Source of the DNA: Flavobacteriaceae bacterium
GTDB lineage: Bacteria > Bacteroidota > Bacteroidia > Flavobacteriales > Flavobacteriaceae
Assembly (NCBI GenBank): GCA_026988355.1
Contig: JALSLK010000063.1
Coordinates: 1-45,243, forward strand
Direction: 5' to 3'
DNA: 45,243 nt
Shown: positions 14,857 to 24,882 of the stretch, one piece after another
Layout of the letters: each line of letters begins with the position of its first letter
Numbering within the stretch: position 1 is the first letter of the stretch
Program-made: the position numbers and the translations under genes
The notes under the pieces: generated by a model
Told to the model about the DNA's origin: nothing
Seen by the model: only the letters and a program-made list of their open reading frames with translations
Database searches by the model: none

Positions 14857-16563
14857 ATGAAAAAAAATACAATTTTATTGCTGCTAATAATTATGACAGG
14901 TTTTACTAGTCTAAATATAGAAGCACAAAAAAAGGATAAACTATTTAAAATGGAAGGTAATCTAGGGTTATTTTATGATATGTATGATTATAATACAACC
15001 AATTACCCCACATTTAGACCACGGTATGAAAATAATATTGTGCGGTTTACAGCCAATGCAAATATCCAAATAGGAAAACATTTTTCTTTACCATTTGGAA
15101 TAAATATTAGTAATCGAAAAACAACATATAATTTACCCAATCTACCAGATGAAAATTTATTTAATTATGTACAAAATCCAAGAAATAATATTCATATAGA
15201 TCCAACATACAAATGGATAAAAGGACATTTAGGTTCACATACACCTAATTATTCGACCTTAACAACAGGAGATATTCAAATATTTGGTGTTGGAGTAGAT
15301 ATAAACCCAGGTAAATTTATATTATCAGCAAACTATGGTAAATCACAGATAGCAATAGAGCCAGATATTTTATTAAATGTTCCAGGAGCATATAAACAAA
15401 ATTTATTTGGAGCACGTATCGGATTTGGAAAAATAGAAGGATCAAAATTTACACTAAACTTTATTAAAATAAAAGACGATGTAAATTCGGTAATAACACA
15501 ACCAATAGCCTATGATCCTATAGAAGGAATTACAATTTCGCCATTAATAGAAATAAAATTAGCAAAAAAACTAACCATCAAGACAGAAACAGCAGCATCT
15601 ATTTATACAAATAACTTATTAGCAGGGCCAATACCTTTTGATAACGATATTATTGATGCAGTGTCTAACTATGTTACAGTCAATTCAAGTAGTGTGGCAG
15701 ATTTTTCACATGCAACATCTCTACAATGGAAGTCAAAAACCTTTTTATTAGGAGGAGAAGTGAAATATATTGGACCAGGATTTATGCCAGTTGGTTATAG
15801 AAATATAGAAAAAGATATTATAGACTATAAGTTAAATACAGGATTTAAATTATTTAAAAAGAAATTAGATGTCAAAGGAATGTTTGGAGTAAGAACCAAT
15901 AATATTAAGAATACAACATTACAAACAACCAAAAGAATTATTAGTAACATGAATCTATTTGCACAATTTTCAAAAGTATTTTCGGTAAATGTAAACTATA
16001 ATAATTTTGGATTTCGAAACAATTTAGATGATAATACCCTTCGAGTAGAAATGGTAAACAATTCTTTGTCAATAGCACCAAGTTATCAAATACAAAGTAA
16101 AACAAAGCAGCATGTAATAACAGCAGTTTTTTCATTAAATAATTTTGAACAATACGATACTACAGTACTAGATTTTATAGCAACCGATTCAAAAACATAT
16201 AATGCAAATTATATGCTTATTTTTAAGAATATTCCATTAAATATAGGTTTGACAGGTATGTATTTACAAAACAAGTCTAGTTTAACAGATTTGAATATAA
16301 CTAATTACGGAATTATGGCAGGATATAGGTTGTTTAATAAAAAATTACGCCCATCAGTATCTATAAATTATGCAACAATTACTAGAGATAATTTTACGCC
16401 AGATAAACGAATCAATGCCAAATTAAAACTTAAATATAAAATTAATAAAAAGATGAAATTAAAAATTTCATACTTATTAAATAATAATAAATATGGAGAT
16501 TCTAGACCAGGAGCCATATTAAACGAAAATAAAATTCAATTCTCAATCCTTAAAAAACTATAA
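14857..16563 (+). CDS. Outer-membrane beta-barrel protein, first gene of the giant-protein operon
   Basis: 568 residues. Signal peptide (KKNTILLLLIIMTGF...IEAQ), then a long run of alternating hydrophobic/polar strands typical of a porin-like barrel: FGVGVDINPGKFILSANYGKS, LFGARIGFGKIEG, FLLGGEVKYIGPGF, KLKLKYKINKKMKLKISYLL. It ends in ENKIQFSILKKL, a plausible final strand. There is no TonB plug, OmpA domain or T9SS tail. It is not a family I can name. The start codon is fixed by the tandem-repeat register. Two bases separate its stop from the giant protein's start, so it is probably the outer-membrane anchor or exporter for the two following proteins; that role is inferred from position only. 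Confidence 0.75.
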   Translation: MKKNTILLLLIIMTGFTSLNIEAQKKDKLFKMEGNLGLFYDMYDYNTTNYPTFRPRYENNIVRFTANANIQIGKHFSLPFGINISNRKTTYNLPNLPDENLFNYVQNPRNNIHIDPTYKWIKGHLGSHTPNYSTLTTGDIQIFGVGVDINPGKFILSANYGKSQIAIEPDILLNVPGAYKQNLFGARIGFGKIEGSKFTLNFIKIKDDVNSVITQPIAYDPIEGITISPLIEIKLAKKLTIKTETAASIYTNNLLAGPIPFDNDIIDAVSNYVTVNSSSVADFSHATSLQWKSKTFLLGGEVKYIGPGFMPVGYRNIEKDIIDYKLNTGFKLFKKKLDVKGMFGVRTNNIKNTTLQTTKRIISNMNLFAQFSKVFSVNVNYNNFGFRNNLDDNTLRVEMVNNSLSIAPSYQIQSKTKQHVITAVFSLNNFEQYDTTVLDFIATDSKTYNANYMLIFKNIPLNIGLTGMYLQNKSSLTDLNITNYGIMAGYRLFNKKLRPSVSINYATITRDNFTPDKRINAKLKLKYKINKKMKLKISYLLNNNKYGDSRPGAILNENKIQFSILKKL

Positions 16564-16565
16564 TT

Positions 16566-19500
16566 ATGAAGGTACTACAAAAACTCATATTATTTATGTT
16601 GATTAGTTTTTCGATAAAAACTAGTTATGCACAAGTTACCGTTGCATTAAATGTAGATTCGCATCCATCACCACAAATATCAGAATGGGTTAATCGAACC
16701 AATTTAGCAATATTAACCGTTACAAATACAGATGAACGATTAGAAGGAACGGAGTATAAAATAAAAGTAAAATTATTTTTAGATGGCGACTTAATTGCCG
16801 AAACAAATAATAGTGTAGCAATACAAACTTTAGAATTAGGAACACAAACATTTTTAGCAGACGAAATTATTCCATATAGCGCATTAGAATTTCATAATAG
16901 AGGATATGAAAGACAAGTAATGCAAACAGGAATGTTGCCAGCAGGAGAGTATCAGTTTTGTGTAAGTTTATTAGATTTGAACGGAGAAGTAATTTCTGTA
17001 CCAGAAATTATTTGCCAACCAATGATAATAACAGCATATCAAATGCCAGAATTAATGATGCCAATTGATGATCAAGAAATAACATCGCAATTAGTACCAA
17101 GTATTATTTTTAGATGGACACCAATGACACCAATGCCTTCAGCAGAAGATGGTGTAAAATATATTATTGCAGTTTCTAAGGTTGGAGATGGACAATCGCC
17201 ATCACAAGCATTTCATGTAAATTATCCTATCATAGAAGAAGAAATTATGGCAGGAACGCAGTTTATTTGGCCAACAGATTTAGATGCGCCAGAAGAAACA
17301 ACACAATATGTTTGGAGTATAAAACCAGTATCTTTTGAAGATAATCCATATAAAAGTGGAAGCAATGGCTTTGTAGATGTAGAAACATTTATAATAACTA
17401 GAGCAGACGACATTGAGTTAGACGATTGTGCTTGTACAGATGAAAATCAAACACAACCAGAATTAACAATAACACAACCAGAACCAAATAACTATCCAAG
17501 AAAATTAGAATTAGGAAATGTTACGCAATTAAGAGATTACTTAATAAGTTGTAATAATAATCTAAGTATAACATCACATAGTATTGATGTAGAGATAGTT
17601 TGGGATGAAGATCATACAGATAACCTTACTAACAATGGACCATTTGAACATTTATATAGTATTATTGATGAAATACCAGAACAAGTTTGTGTAAATGTAA
17701 GTATTGCACCACGCGAAGGTTATAATGGCGGACAATGTGAAAAAGAATTTTGTATAAACGTACCACAAAGTTTTCAAGACTTAAATATTGGAGATACACC
17801 AACAGGAAATATAGCAGTAAATGATACAATATATGCAGGTCAAAATGGAGAATTTGCAATAATTACTACCGAAATTAATGAGGTTAGCAATAAATATTCA
17901 GGAAAAGGAACAGCTTATATAGGTTGGTTAAAAGCAAGAATGGCAGTAAAATTTGATAGTATAACAGTAGATGTAGATAGAAAATTACTAACAGGTATCG
18001 TTTTAGCAGAAATTTACGATGCACCAGCACCAGTATATCCACAAGATTGGGCATTAGAAGTAGTCTCTAATAATCCTATGGCAAATAATATTGCAGGTAA
18101 TATTGTTACTTGGGTAGAGAATCAAACCAATCAAACGATAGATTATAATAGTTTAACAGATTATACCGATCCTGTTAAATTACCATTAGGAGTTAATTTT
18201 CCGAGTGGAGACCAATTGGCAATAACCGAAATGGTATTTAGACAAAATAAATCAGAATTTAATATGGTAGCAGTCAAAACAACGCCACCAAGCTGGGGAC
18301 CAGAACAATTAATTGGGTTTGAGGCTAAAAATTTAATATTTCATCCAACACAAATAGTAACACCACCAGAAAGAATAGAGTTGATAGAAGATGTAATTAT
18401 TGGAAATCAAAATAATGATATATTCTTTACCTTTAAATCACCTACAGGAGGAAACCCAGGTTGTTATGTAGAGTGGAATGAAAATGGATTTTCGGAATAT
18501 GGAATAGAATTAAATGCAAGTTTTACAAGAGATTGGTTAGTGCCAGTGCCAGATGATGGAACTTCAAAATCAGAAGCTAATTTAATTGCCACAGGAACCG
18601 ATTGGAATGACTTAGTATTATCAGGAAATTTAAACAAATCAGAAATTATGGATGCAGGAGAATCTACAGGAGTTGTAGTTATGGCAAATACAATTTCTTA
18701 TGATATGTCAGATGTATTAAATCCACCAAACATGGAATTTCCAGAAAATTATCCGCCAGGAGCAGAAACTACCAATTTATTTAGAGGTTTTTATATGAAA
18801 ACATTATCTGTAGAAATTGGTGCAGATGGATGGGAAACACACTCAGGAGGACCACCAGAAATCAGTATACAGAATATGATTATTAATAATTCAGGAATTA
18901 CATTATATGCAGAAGCTACCAATGTATATGAATTTCCTAATGTAGGTGTAGCCGATATGGCAGCAAGTATTGATACAATACATGTAGATATTAGTGGAAG
19001 TTCATTAGTAGAGGCAGGTATTAGAGGAAGAATAGCATTGCCAGTAAGTAAAAGTGACTCAATTCAAAACCCGTTAGAATATAATGCTATATTTCATATA
19101 GCACAAAACCCAGCAGAACACACAAACTTTCAGTTAACGATAAATCCAACAGGACCAATTAATGCACATTTAATGAAAGGAACTATGGAGTTTGCCGAAA
19201 CTTCTAATATTACTGCATATATCGATAAAACTAAAAGAACATTTCAAACTACATTAAATGGTAATTTTGTTTGGGATAATGTACAATTAGGACCAGTTAA
19301 AAATATTAATTTTAATTTAGGATTTCAAGGTATTGAATTTAATTATAATTCTAGTTTACAGAATAACAAAATGCAATTTAATTCAGGAACATGGGCTTTT
19401 GCAAGTCCGCAAAAATTTATGGCAAATTTCCCTGTAACTATCGATAATATAGGTTTTGAACAATTGCCCACAACAGGTTCACAATATTTACATGGTAAAT

Positions 19501-21848
19501 TAAATTTTGATGTAATTTTTAATCTAACCGAAGATATTGGAGGACAAACAAAATTAGCTGTAGAAGTTGGTGTTGATGAAAATGTTGGAGGAACAGGAGC
19601 AGGAAAATTTAAACCACAATATATAGATACAAATATTGAAGACATATCTATTTATGCACATTTACCAGCAGTATCTATAGATGGAACTATTCAATTTAGA
19701 AACGATGATCCAGTATTCGGAAATGGATTTAAAGGAGAATTAACAGCTAGTTTTAAAGCACCAAAAGTAGGAATTACGGCTTTAGCAGAATTTGGAAATA
19801 CCGATTATCAATATAGTTCAACCTATAGATATTGGCGTGTAGAAGCAGCCGCTAAGTTTACACCAGGATTGCCATTTTTACCAGGAGTAGCCTTTTATGG
19901 TTTTGGAGGAGGAGCATTTAAAAATATGGAATCTACATTAGTTCCTGCAAGTGGATCTACTCCAGCAGCATATACATTTTCACCTAAAAAAGGAAATCTA
20001 GGATTCAAAGTAGAAGCAACAATAGGAGCAACACCAAAAGTAGAATCATTCAATGCAGATGTTGGATTAAATGGACAGTTTTCTGCAAGTCAAGGAATGA
20101 TAAATATTGGTTTTACAGGAGATTTTTATGTAGGAGCACCATTATTACCACAAACCAAAAGAGATGAAGCACAAATTAAAGGGAATGTTATAGCAGATTA
20201 TAATTTCCCAGATAAGCATTTCTTTTTAGGAGTAAATGTAGATATTGATAAAGCACCAGCGGTGGTTGCAATGAATCAATCCTTAGTGTTAGATATTAAT
20301 GGAAAAACAAATAAATGGTACTTTAAATTTGGAGAACCAACAGATACGAATAATGCCACAATTATGGGATTCAATTTATATGAATACTTAATGTTTGGTA
20401 ACGATGTGCATGCACCAGCAAATGGTTTTACACATGGTTTTAGAGAAGCTTATAAATCAGTAGTTCCGTCACATGGATATCCTGGAATTCCTTCAGGAAC
20501 AGGTGTAGATAGTAACTCAGCAACAGGTAGAGGTTTTGCCTTAGGAGTAGGATTTTCGATAGATAAAAGTGTTAATAAACACATAGTGAATGGATATAAT
20601 ATATATTTAGGAATTAACGCAGGAGCCGAAGTGAACTTAAGTATGATGGAATATAATGGCTATAATTGTGCAAACACATCACAACGAATAGGATTAAACG
20701 GATGGCGAGCAAGAGGAAATGTTGGATTTTATGTAGATGCTTTAGCTGAGGTTAGAAAGAATAATGATGTTTGGCCTTTAGCTAATATAAAAGCAGGAGG
20801 TTGGTTAGATGCCAAATTCCCAAGACCAACCTATGTGGCAGGAGCAGTAGAAGGAAATGTTCAAATTGGACACTGGACAACTAGATCTCATAGTATAGTT
20901 GGAGATTGTACTCATGGAGCTTGTAATGGAGCTAGAGCACATATTACGAAAAAATTTAAGAATACAGGAAATGCACATAGAAGTTATACTTTAGGATGGC
21001 ATTATAGAACAAGTTGTACTCATTACAATCATCATTACTTAGTAAATAGAGCTTTTAATAAATCGTTTGATTGGGGAGATAATTGCGGAAGTAGCGATTC
21101 AAATACAAGTCCAGATTCAGGTCCAGCAATGGCACAACAAGATGCAGCAAACGATCAAGAGCAAAACTTAATTAAATATGTACATGCAGGTCCTAGATAT
21201 AATTATCCAGCGACCAAACCTGTAACCGTAAAATACGGTTTGCCGTTAGATGAAGTTTTTGATGTTACAGAGCAACAAAGTAGTGGAACGGTAAAAACGA
21301 GAACATTTAAACTAGTGAATACGGTTACTTTATACCAAAAAGCAGATGGGTCTAATAGCTACTCTACAATGATGAAAAATACAGATGAAAACAATTTAGG
21401 AGAGTATTTATATACTAAAGGACAGATTCAAAATATGCAAGCAGGACCTATGAATCTTACAGCATTACAACCAATGAATAGTGGTAATAATACACAAGCA
21501 GCAAGTAATGTACAAGGTATGACTTTAAGCGGAGGAATGATGCAAATGAATACACAAGCTCAAGCAATGTATACTTTATATCCAGCACCAACACCACCAG
21601 AAACTAGCGAGTACGATAATTTACCACCAGAAGCAGATCCAATAGTGAATACATTAGAAGTAAATAAAACCTATAAAATAGTAGTTACTGCAACACTTAA
21701 AGAATATGTAAATAATGTTTGGGTAAATGCAAGAAAAGCAGATAATAGTTTTGTAACGCAAACAATCACAAAAGTATTTAGAACAGGACCAATGGTTATA
21801 GTAAGTGCTAGTAATAATATGGCACCAGCACAAATGCAACGAAACTAA
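16566..21848 (+). CDS. Giant exported protein (1760 aa), TANFOR-like N-terminus
   Basis: Signal peptide (KVLQKLILFMLISFSIKTSY then AQ). Residues about 24-285 form a module (VTVALNVDSHPSPQISEWVN, IRMQ-less MLPAGEYQFCVSLLD, IIFRWTPMTPMP, YVWSIKPVSF) that resembles the TANFOR domain seen in large Bacteroidota surface proteins. A Cys-containing segment follows (CACTDENQ to CEKEFCINVP, about 288-400), then about 900 residues of beta-rich sequence, glycine-rich stretches (FYGFGGGAFKNM), a Cys/His-rich patch near 1440-1510 (CTHGACNGARAH, CTHYNHHY, DNCGSS) and a Met/Gln/Asn-rich tail (ALQPMNSGNNTQ, GGMMQMNTQAQAM). No T9SS sorting domain, protease or glycosidase motif was seen. Probably a surface or periplasmic structural protein working with its two neighbours; function unknown. 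Confidence 0.78.
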   Translation: MKVLQKLILFMLISFSIKTSYAQVTVALNVDSHPSPQISEWVNRTNLAILTVTNTDERLEGTEYKIKVKLFLDGDLIAETNNSVAIQTLELGTQTFLADEIIPYSALEFHNRGYERQVMQTGMLPAGEYQFCVSLLDLNGEVISVPEIICQPMIITAYQMPELMMPIDDQEITSQLVPSIIFRWTPMTPMPSAEDGVKYIIAVSKVGDGQSPSQAFHVNYPIIEEEIMAGTQFIWPTDLDAPEETTQYVWSIKPVSFEDNPYKSGSNGFVDVETFIITRADDIELDDCACTDENQTQPELTITQPEPNNYPRKLELGNVTQLRDYLISCNNNLSITSHSIDVEIVWDEDHTDNLTNNGPFEHLYSIIDEIPEQVCVNVSIAPREGYNGGQCEKEFCINVPQSFQDLNIGDTPTGNIAVNDTIYAGQNGEFAIITTEINEVSNKYSGKGTAYIGWLKARMAVKFDSITVDVDRKLLTGIVLAEIYDAPAPVYPQDWALEVVSNNPMANNIAGNIVTWVENQTNQTIDYNSLTDYTDPVKLPLGVNFPSGDQLAITEMVFRQNKSEFNMVAVKTTPPSWGPEQLIGFEAKNLIFHPTQIVTPPERIELIEDVIIGNQNNDIFFTFKSPTGGNPGCYVEWNENGFSEYGIELNASFTRDWLVPVPDDGTSKSEANLIATGTDWNDLVLSGNLNKSEIMDAGESTGVVVMANTISYDMSDVLNPPNMEFPENYPPGAETTNLFRGFYMKTLSVEIGADGWETHSGGPPEISIQNMIINNSGITLYAEATNVYEFPNVGVADMAASIDTIHVDISGSSLVEAGIRGRIALPVSKSDSIQNPLEYNAIFHIAQNPAEHTNFQLTINPTGPINAHLMKGTMEFAETSNITAYIDKTKRTFQTTLNGNFVWDNVQLGPVKNINFNLGFQGIEFNYNSSLQNNKMQFNSGTWAFASPQKFMANFPVTIDNIGFEQLPTTGSQYLHGKLNFDVIFNLTEDIGGQTKLAVEVGVDENVGGTGAGKFKPQYIDTNIEDISIYAHLPAVSIDGTIQFRNDDPVFGNGFKGELTASFKAPKVGITALAEFGNTDYQYSSTYRYWRVEAAAKFTPGLPFLPGVAFYGFGGGAFKNMESTLVPASGSTPAAYTFSPKKGNLGFKVEATIGATPKVESFNADVGLNGQFSASQGMINIGFTGDFYVGAPLLPQTKRDEAQIKGNVIADYNFPDKHFFLGVNVDIDKAPAVVAMNQSLVLDINGKTNKWYFKFGEPTDTNNATIMGFNLYEYLMFGNDVHAPANGFTHGFREAYKSVVPSHGYPGIPSGTGVDSNSATGRGFALGVGFSIDKSVNKHIVNGYNIYLGINAGAEVNLSMMEYNGYNCANTSQRIGLNGWRARGNVGFYVDALAEVRKNNDVWPLANIKAGGWLDAKFPRPTYVAGAVEGNVQIGHWTTRSHSIVGDCTHGACNGARAHITKKFKNTGNAHRSYTLGWHYRTSCTHYNHHYLVNRAFNKSFDWGDNCGSSDSNTSPDSGPAMAQQDAANDQEQNLIKYVHAGPRYNYPATKPVTVKYGLPLDEVFDVTEQQSSGTVKTRTFKLVNTVTLYQKADGSNSYSTMMKNTDENNLGEYLYTKGQIQNMQAGPMNLTALQPMNSGNNTQAASNVQGMTLSGGMMQMNTQAQAMYTLYPAPTPPETSEYDNLPPEADPIVNTLEVNKTYKIVVTATLKEYVNNVWVNARKADNSFVTQTITKVFRTGPMVIVSASNNMAPAQMQRN

Positions 21849-21884
21849 TACAAACTAATAAATAATTATTTTAATTTAAGAATT

Positions 21885-24002
21885 ATGAAAACAATACTAA
21901 ACAAGCAGATCATTTTCATCGTACTATTATTTTTAGTTGTAGTAAATAGTAATGCTCAGGACAATAAATCGGATAAACCTAAAAGTACTATAAATACAGT
22001 TGCACGTTATACAAATAATGTAGTTGAATTGCGATTTTTTCCAGATAAAAAACCTGTTTTATATACTGGAATTAAAAATGGATTCATCATTGAAAGAACC
22101 GATTTATCAAAAATGCCAGAAGATGCAGAAGGTATAGATGATTTAACTTTTACAAAAATAGGAGAAACAAAAGCATATAATGAAACAGAATGGGCAGAAG
22201 CTTTTTCAAAAGCAGATACAGAAACTAAACATGATCTAGAATTAGCAAAAGACTTTTTTGATGCTATTGGTGATAAAAAAGGAGGTAAATTTAATTTTAA
22301 AGAAGGAATAAAAGCGATGAAAGAACAAAAAAGTACAGAAGATTTTGAGTACTTGATTTTTGTGCTAAATGCTATTAAAAATAAAGAAGTAGCTAAAGCT
22401 TTAGGTCTTGATTTTACAGATTTAAATGTTGAAAAAAATAAAAATTATATTTATAGAATTAAATTAGCAACACAACCAAAATTATATATTGTACAAAGTG
22501 AACCATTTAGTATTGAAACCAAAGAAGTTAGTAAAGAAATAGAACGTAAAATTTACGTCAAACCAGGCGATACCAAACTAAGTTTTTTATGGGAAGAAAA
22601 CGATATGATTTCGGGAGCTTTAGTAGAGCGTAAAAATAACCAAACAGGTAAATGGGAATCGATGACAAATGCACCTATATATAGTTTAGGAGAAAGTGTT
22701 AGAAATGGATTTAAAGATGAAAAATTAACCAATTATGTAACCTATGAATACCGTTTTTATGGATATACACCATTTGGAGAAAAAGTCATGTTTGGAACAG
22801 CTAAAGGAATGCCAAAAGATTTAACACCACCCAAAAAACCAATTTATAAAAGTGTAAAACACACCAAACCAGATGAGGTAACTATTAAATGGGATGTGCA
22901 GAAACCCGAAGATGGAGACTTAAAAGGATTTATCATTGCTCGTGGTAATGAAAATAGAGGTAAGTTTAGTATTATTCATCAAGAATTATTGGCAAAAAGT
23001 ACTAGAGAATTTAAGGACAAAACCTTTAAAAAAGATGCCACTAATTATTATGTGATTCAAGCAATTGATACCGCAGGAAATATTAGTTCTACAATACCAG
23101 CATTTGTTACTTTAATAGATTCTATTCCGCCAGTAAAACCTAAATTCTTATCAGGTAAAATAGATTCTTTAGGCGTAGTAACTCTAGATATAGTTTTGAA
23201 TAAAGAAAAAGATTTAATGGGTTACAGATTATTCAGGTCAAATAGTGATAAACACGAATTCTCTGCAATTCAAGAAGGTTTTGATGACAATGATTCTATA
23301 CCAAAACCAGTACAAATTGTATTTAAAGATACCGTTACTTTAAACTCATTAACACCTTATATTTACTATAGAATAAAAGCATTAGATGAAAACTTTAATC
23401 AATCTGAATTTTCAGATATTTTAAAAGTAAAAAGACCAGATAAAATAGCACCAACAACACCAGTATTTAAAAATGTAAAAGTACATAAAGATGCTATAGA
23501 ATTATTTTTTGCATTAAGTGAAAGTAAAGATGTAATAGCACAATACATTTATAGAAGATTGAGCTATGATGCACCATGGAAACTACTGGCAACACTTAAA
23601 AATGACCAACGTACTTATCTCGATAAAAAACTAGAACAAGGAAAAAAGTACTTTTATAGTTTACGAGCAAAAGACGATAGTGATAATTATTCAAAATACG
23701 CAGTTCCTGTATATGGAAAACCGTATGATGATGGTGTGCGACCAATTGTAATAGAACTTAAAATTTCATCAGAAAAAAACAAAGTAAGCTTACAATGGGA
23801 ATATCCAAAAGAGTTTAAAGATGCTTATTTTGTTGTATATAAAAAAGACAAAAAGGGTAATTTAAAACAATACAAAAATGTTCAAGAAAAAAACTTTGAA
23901 GAAAAAGTAAAAAAAGGAACATTTGATTATGCAGTTAAGGCATTTACCAAAGATGGAGGGCAATCAAAAATAAGTGAAATAAAAGTAGCCGTTATTAAGT
24001 AG
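21885..24002 (+). CDS. Exported fibronectin type III repeat protein
   Basis: 705 residues. Signal peptide (IIFIVLLFLVVVNSNAQ), an N-terminal segment of about 270 residues, then four fibronectin-III-like domains. The repeat hallmarks are PPKKPIYKSVKHTKPDEVTIKWD, YYVIQAIDTAGN; PVKPKFLSGKIDSLGVVTLD, YYRIKALDENFNQS; APTTPVFKNVKVHKDAIELFF, YFYSLRAKDDSDNYS; and a last one near VIELKISSEKNKVSLQWEYP. Such domains mediate protein or glycan contacts outside the cell. It lacks a T9SS sorting tail. It is the third gene of the operon, 36 bases after the giant protein, and ends 13 bases before a MITE-like element that may terminate transcription. Confidence 0.82.
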   Translation: MKTILNKQIIFIVLLFLVVVNSNAQDNKSDKPKSTINTVARYTNNVVELRFFPDKKPVLYTGIKNGFIIERTDLSKMPEDAEGIDDLTFTKIGETKAYNETEWAEAFSKADTETKHDLELAKDFFDAIGDKKGGKFNFKEGIKAMKEQKSTEDFEYLIFVLNAIKNKEVAKALGLDFTDLNVEKNKNYIYRIKLATQPKLYIVQSEPFSIETKEVSKEIERKIYVKPGDTKLSFLWEENDMISGALVERKNNQTGKWESMTNAPIYSLGESVRNGFKDEKLTNYVTYEYRFYGYTPFGEKVMFGTAKGMPKDLTPPKKPIYKSVKHTKPDEVTIKWDVQKPEDGDLKGFIIARGNENRGKFSIIHQELLAKSTREFKDKTFKKDATNYYVIQAIDTAGNISSTIPAFVTLIDSIPPVKPKFLSGKIDSLGVVTLDIVLNKEKDLMGYRLFRSNSDKHEFSAIQEGFDDNDSIPKPVQIVFKDTVTLNSLTPYIYYRIKALDENFNQSEFSDILKVKRPDKIAPTTPVFKNVKVHKDAIELFFALSESKDVIAQYIYRRLSYDAPWKLLATLKNDQRTYLDKKLEQGKKYFYSLRAKDDSDNYSKYAVPVYGKPYDDGVRPIVIELKISSEKNKVSLQWEYPKEFKDAYFVVYKKDKKGNLKQYKNVQEKNFEEKVKKGTFDYAVKAFTKDGGQSKISEIKVAVIK

Positions 24003-24015
24003 AATTAAGTGTTAT

Positions 24016-24174
24016 ACCAACTCCACATCAAAATACACGGGTGTAAATTATTTATCTTTACACGTTTTACTGCACTTTAAATTTAAACCATAGCTATACT
24101 ATGCTTGAAATTTCAAGATTATAAAACATAAAAATAGTTCAAATCTATTTAGCGCATTTTGATGTGGAGTTGGT
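24016..24174 (+). mobile_element. MITE-like element, copy 2 (perfect 19-bp ends)
   Basis: Starts ACCAACTCCACATCAAAAT (24016-24034) and ends with its exact reverse complement (24156-24174). It shares the internal CACTTTAAATTTAAACCATAG and CTTGAAATTTCAAG blocks with the other copies. The left end is flanked by TA; the right TA appears mutated to TG. It lies between convergent genes and supplies the stop codon of the VanW gene. As a 159-bp inverted repeat it could terminate both transcripts. Confidence 0.9.
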
Positions 24175-24882
24175 GTTACGTTTATAAATAGAGGTTGCTA
24201 CAATATTACCATCTACGATAGTATTTATTTTAATTTTAGAATTGGAATTATTGTCTTTCTTAAAAACAACCTCTTTTTTAGTAATTTTTTTTGTGCTTTT
24301 TAAATGAATAGAAATGTTATCCTTAGTAATTACAAAGCAAAAATGAATTGGAAAATTAAAGTTATTACGAAAACGCAAATCTTTATATCCATAAACTACC
24401 GTTGCATCTGAACCTAATGGATAATATCTAGTAGCATCCTCATACAAATCTAAAGAATGGTTATGACGTTCTAAAATTTCTAAATTAGCTTCTAAACAAA
24501 CTCGATAAACTAATCCAGATAATTGACATAAGCCACCACCAGAAGAAGTGGTTAAAACTCCATTAATAATTGTTCTGCCAGGTTTGTAATTATTTTTTTT
24601 AGATGGTTTTTTGACAATATACCAAAATGAAAAGATTTCATTAGGATAAATAATCACATTTTCAATACGTTTTGATGCCTTTTTTAAGTTGTGTAATTTT
24701 GCTTGAAAACCAGAATTTTTTTTAATAATTTGTGCATATTTTAATGTGAAATTAAAAATGAAATGGCGATTGCTTTTTTTTGCAAAAGAAAACAAAGTGC
24801 CAGAAAACAAATCATGAAAAAAACGTCTAAATAATTGAACTTGTAATTTTAGTGGTTTAGGAATAAGTTTTCGAAAATTCAT
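24145..24882 (-). CDS. VanW-family protein with MITE-derived C-terminus
   Basis: 245-residue protein. The VanW domain (about 60-205) is clear: FQAKLHNLKKASKRIENVII, PNEIFSFWYIVKKPS, GLCQLSGLVYRVCLEANLEI, ERHNHSLDLY, GSDATVVYGYKDLRFRNN. The family occurs in some vancomycin-resistance clusters and widely elsewhere; its biochemical role is unknown. There is no signal peptide. The start overlaps the methyltransferase stop as ATGA, so the two are coupled. The last nine residues (TNSTSKCAK) and the TAG stop are encoded by the MITE-like element, so the original C-terminus has been replaced. Confidence 0.88.
   Translation of the reverse strand: MNFRKLIPKPLKLQVQLFRRFFHDLFSGTLFSFAKKSNRHFIFNFTLKYAQIIKKNSGFQAKLHNLKKASKRIENVIIYPNEIFSFWYIVKKPSKKNNYKPGRTIINGVLTTSSGGGLCQLSGLVYRVCLEANLEILERHNHSLDLYEDATRYYPLGSDATVVYGYKDLRFRNNFNFPIHFCFVITKDNISIHLKSTKKITKKEVVFKKDNNSNSKIKINTIVDGNIVATSIYKRNTNSTSKCAK

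Noticed and set aside
24003-24144. Separate small gene between the fibronectin protein and VanW
   Set aside because: The stretch is almost entirely MITE-like element with no open frame of useful length.
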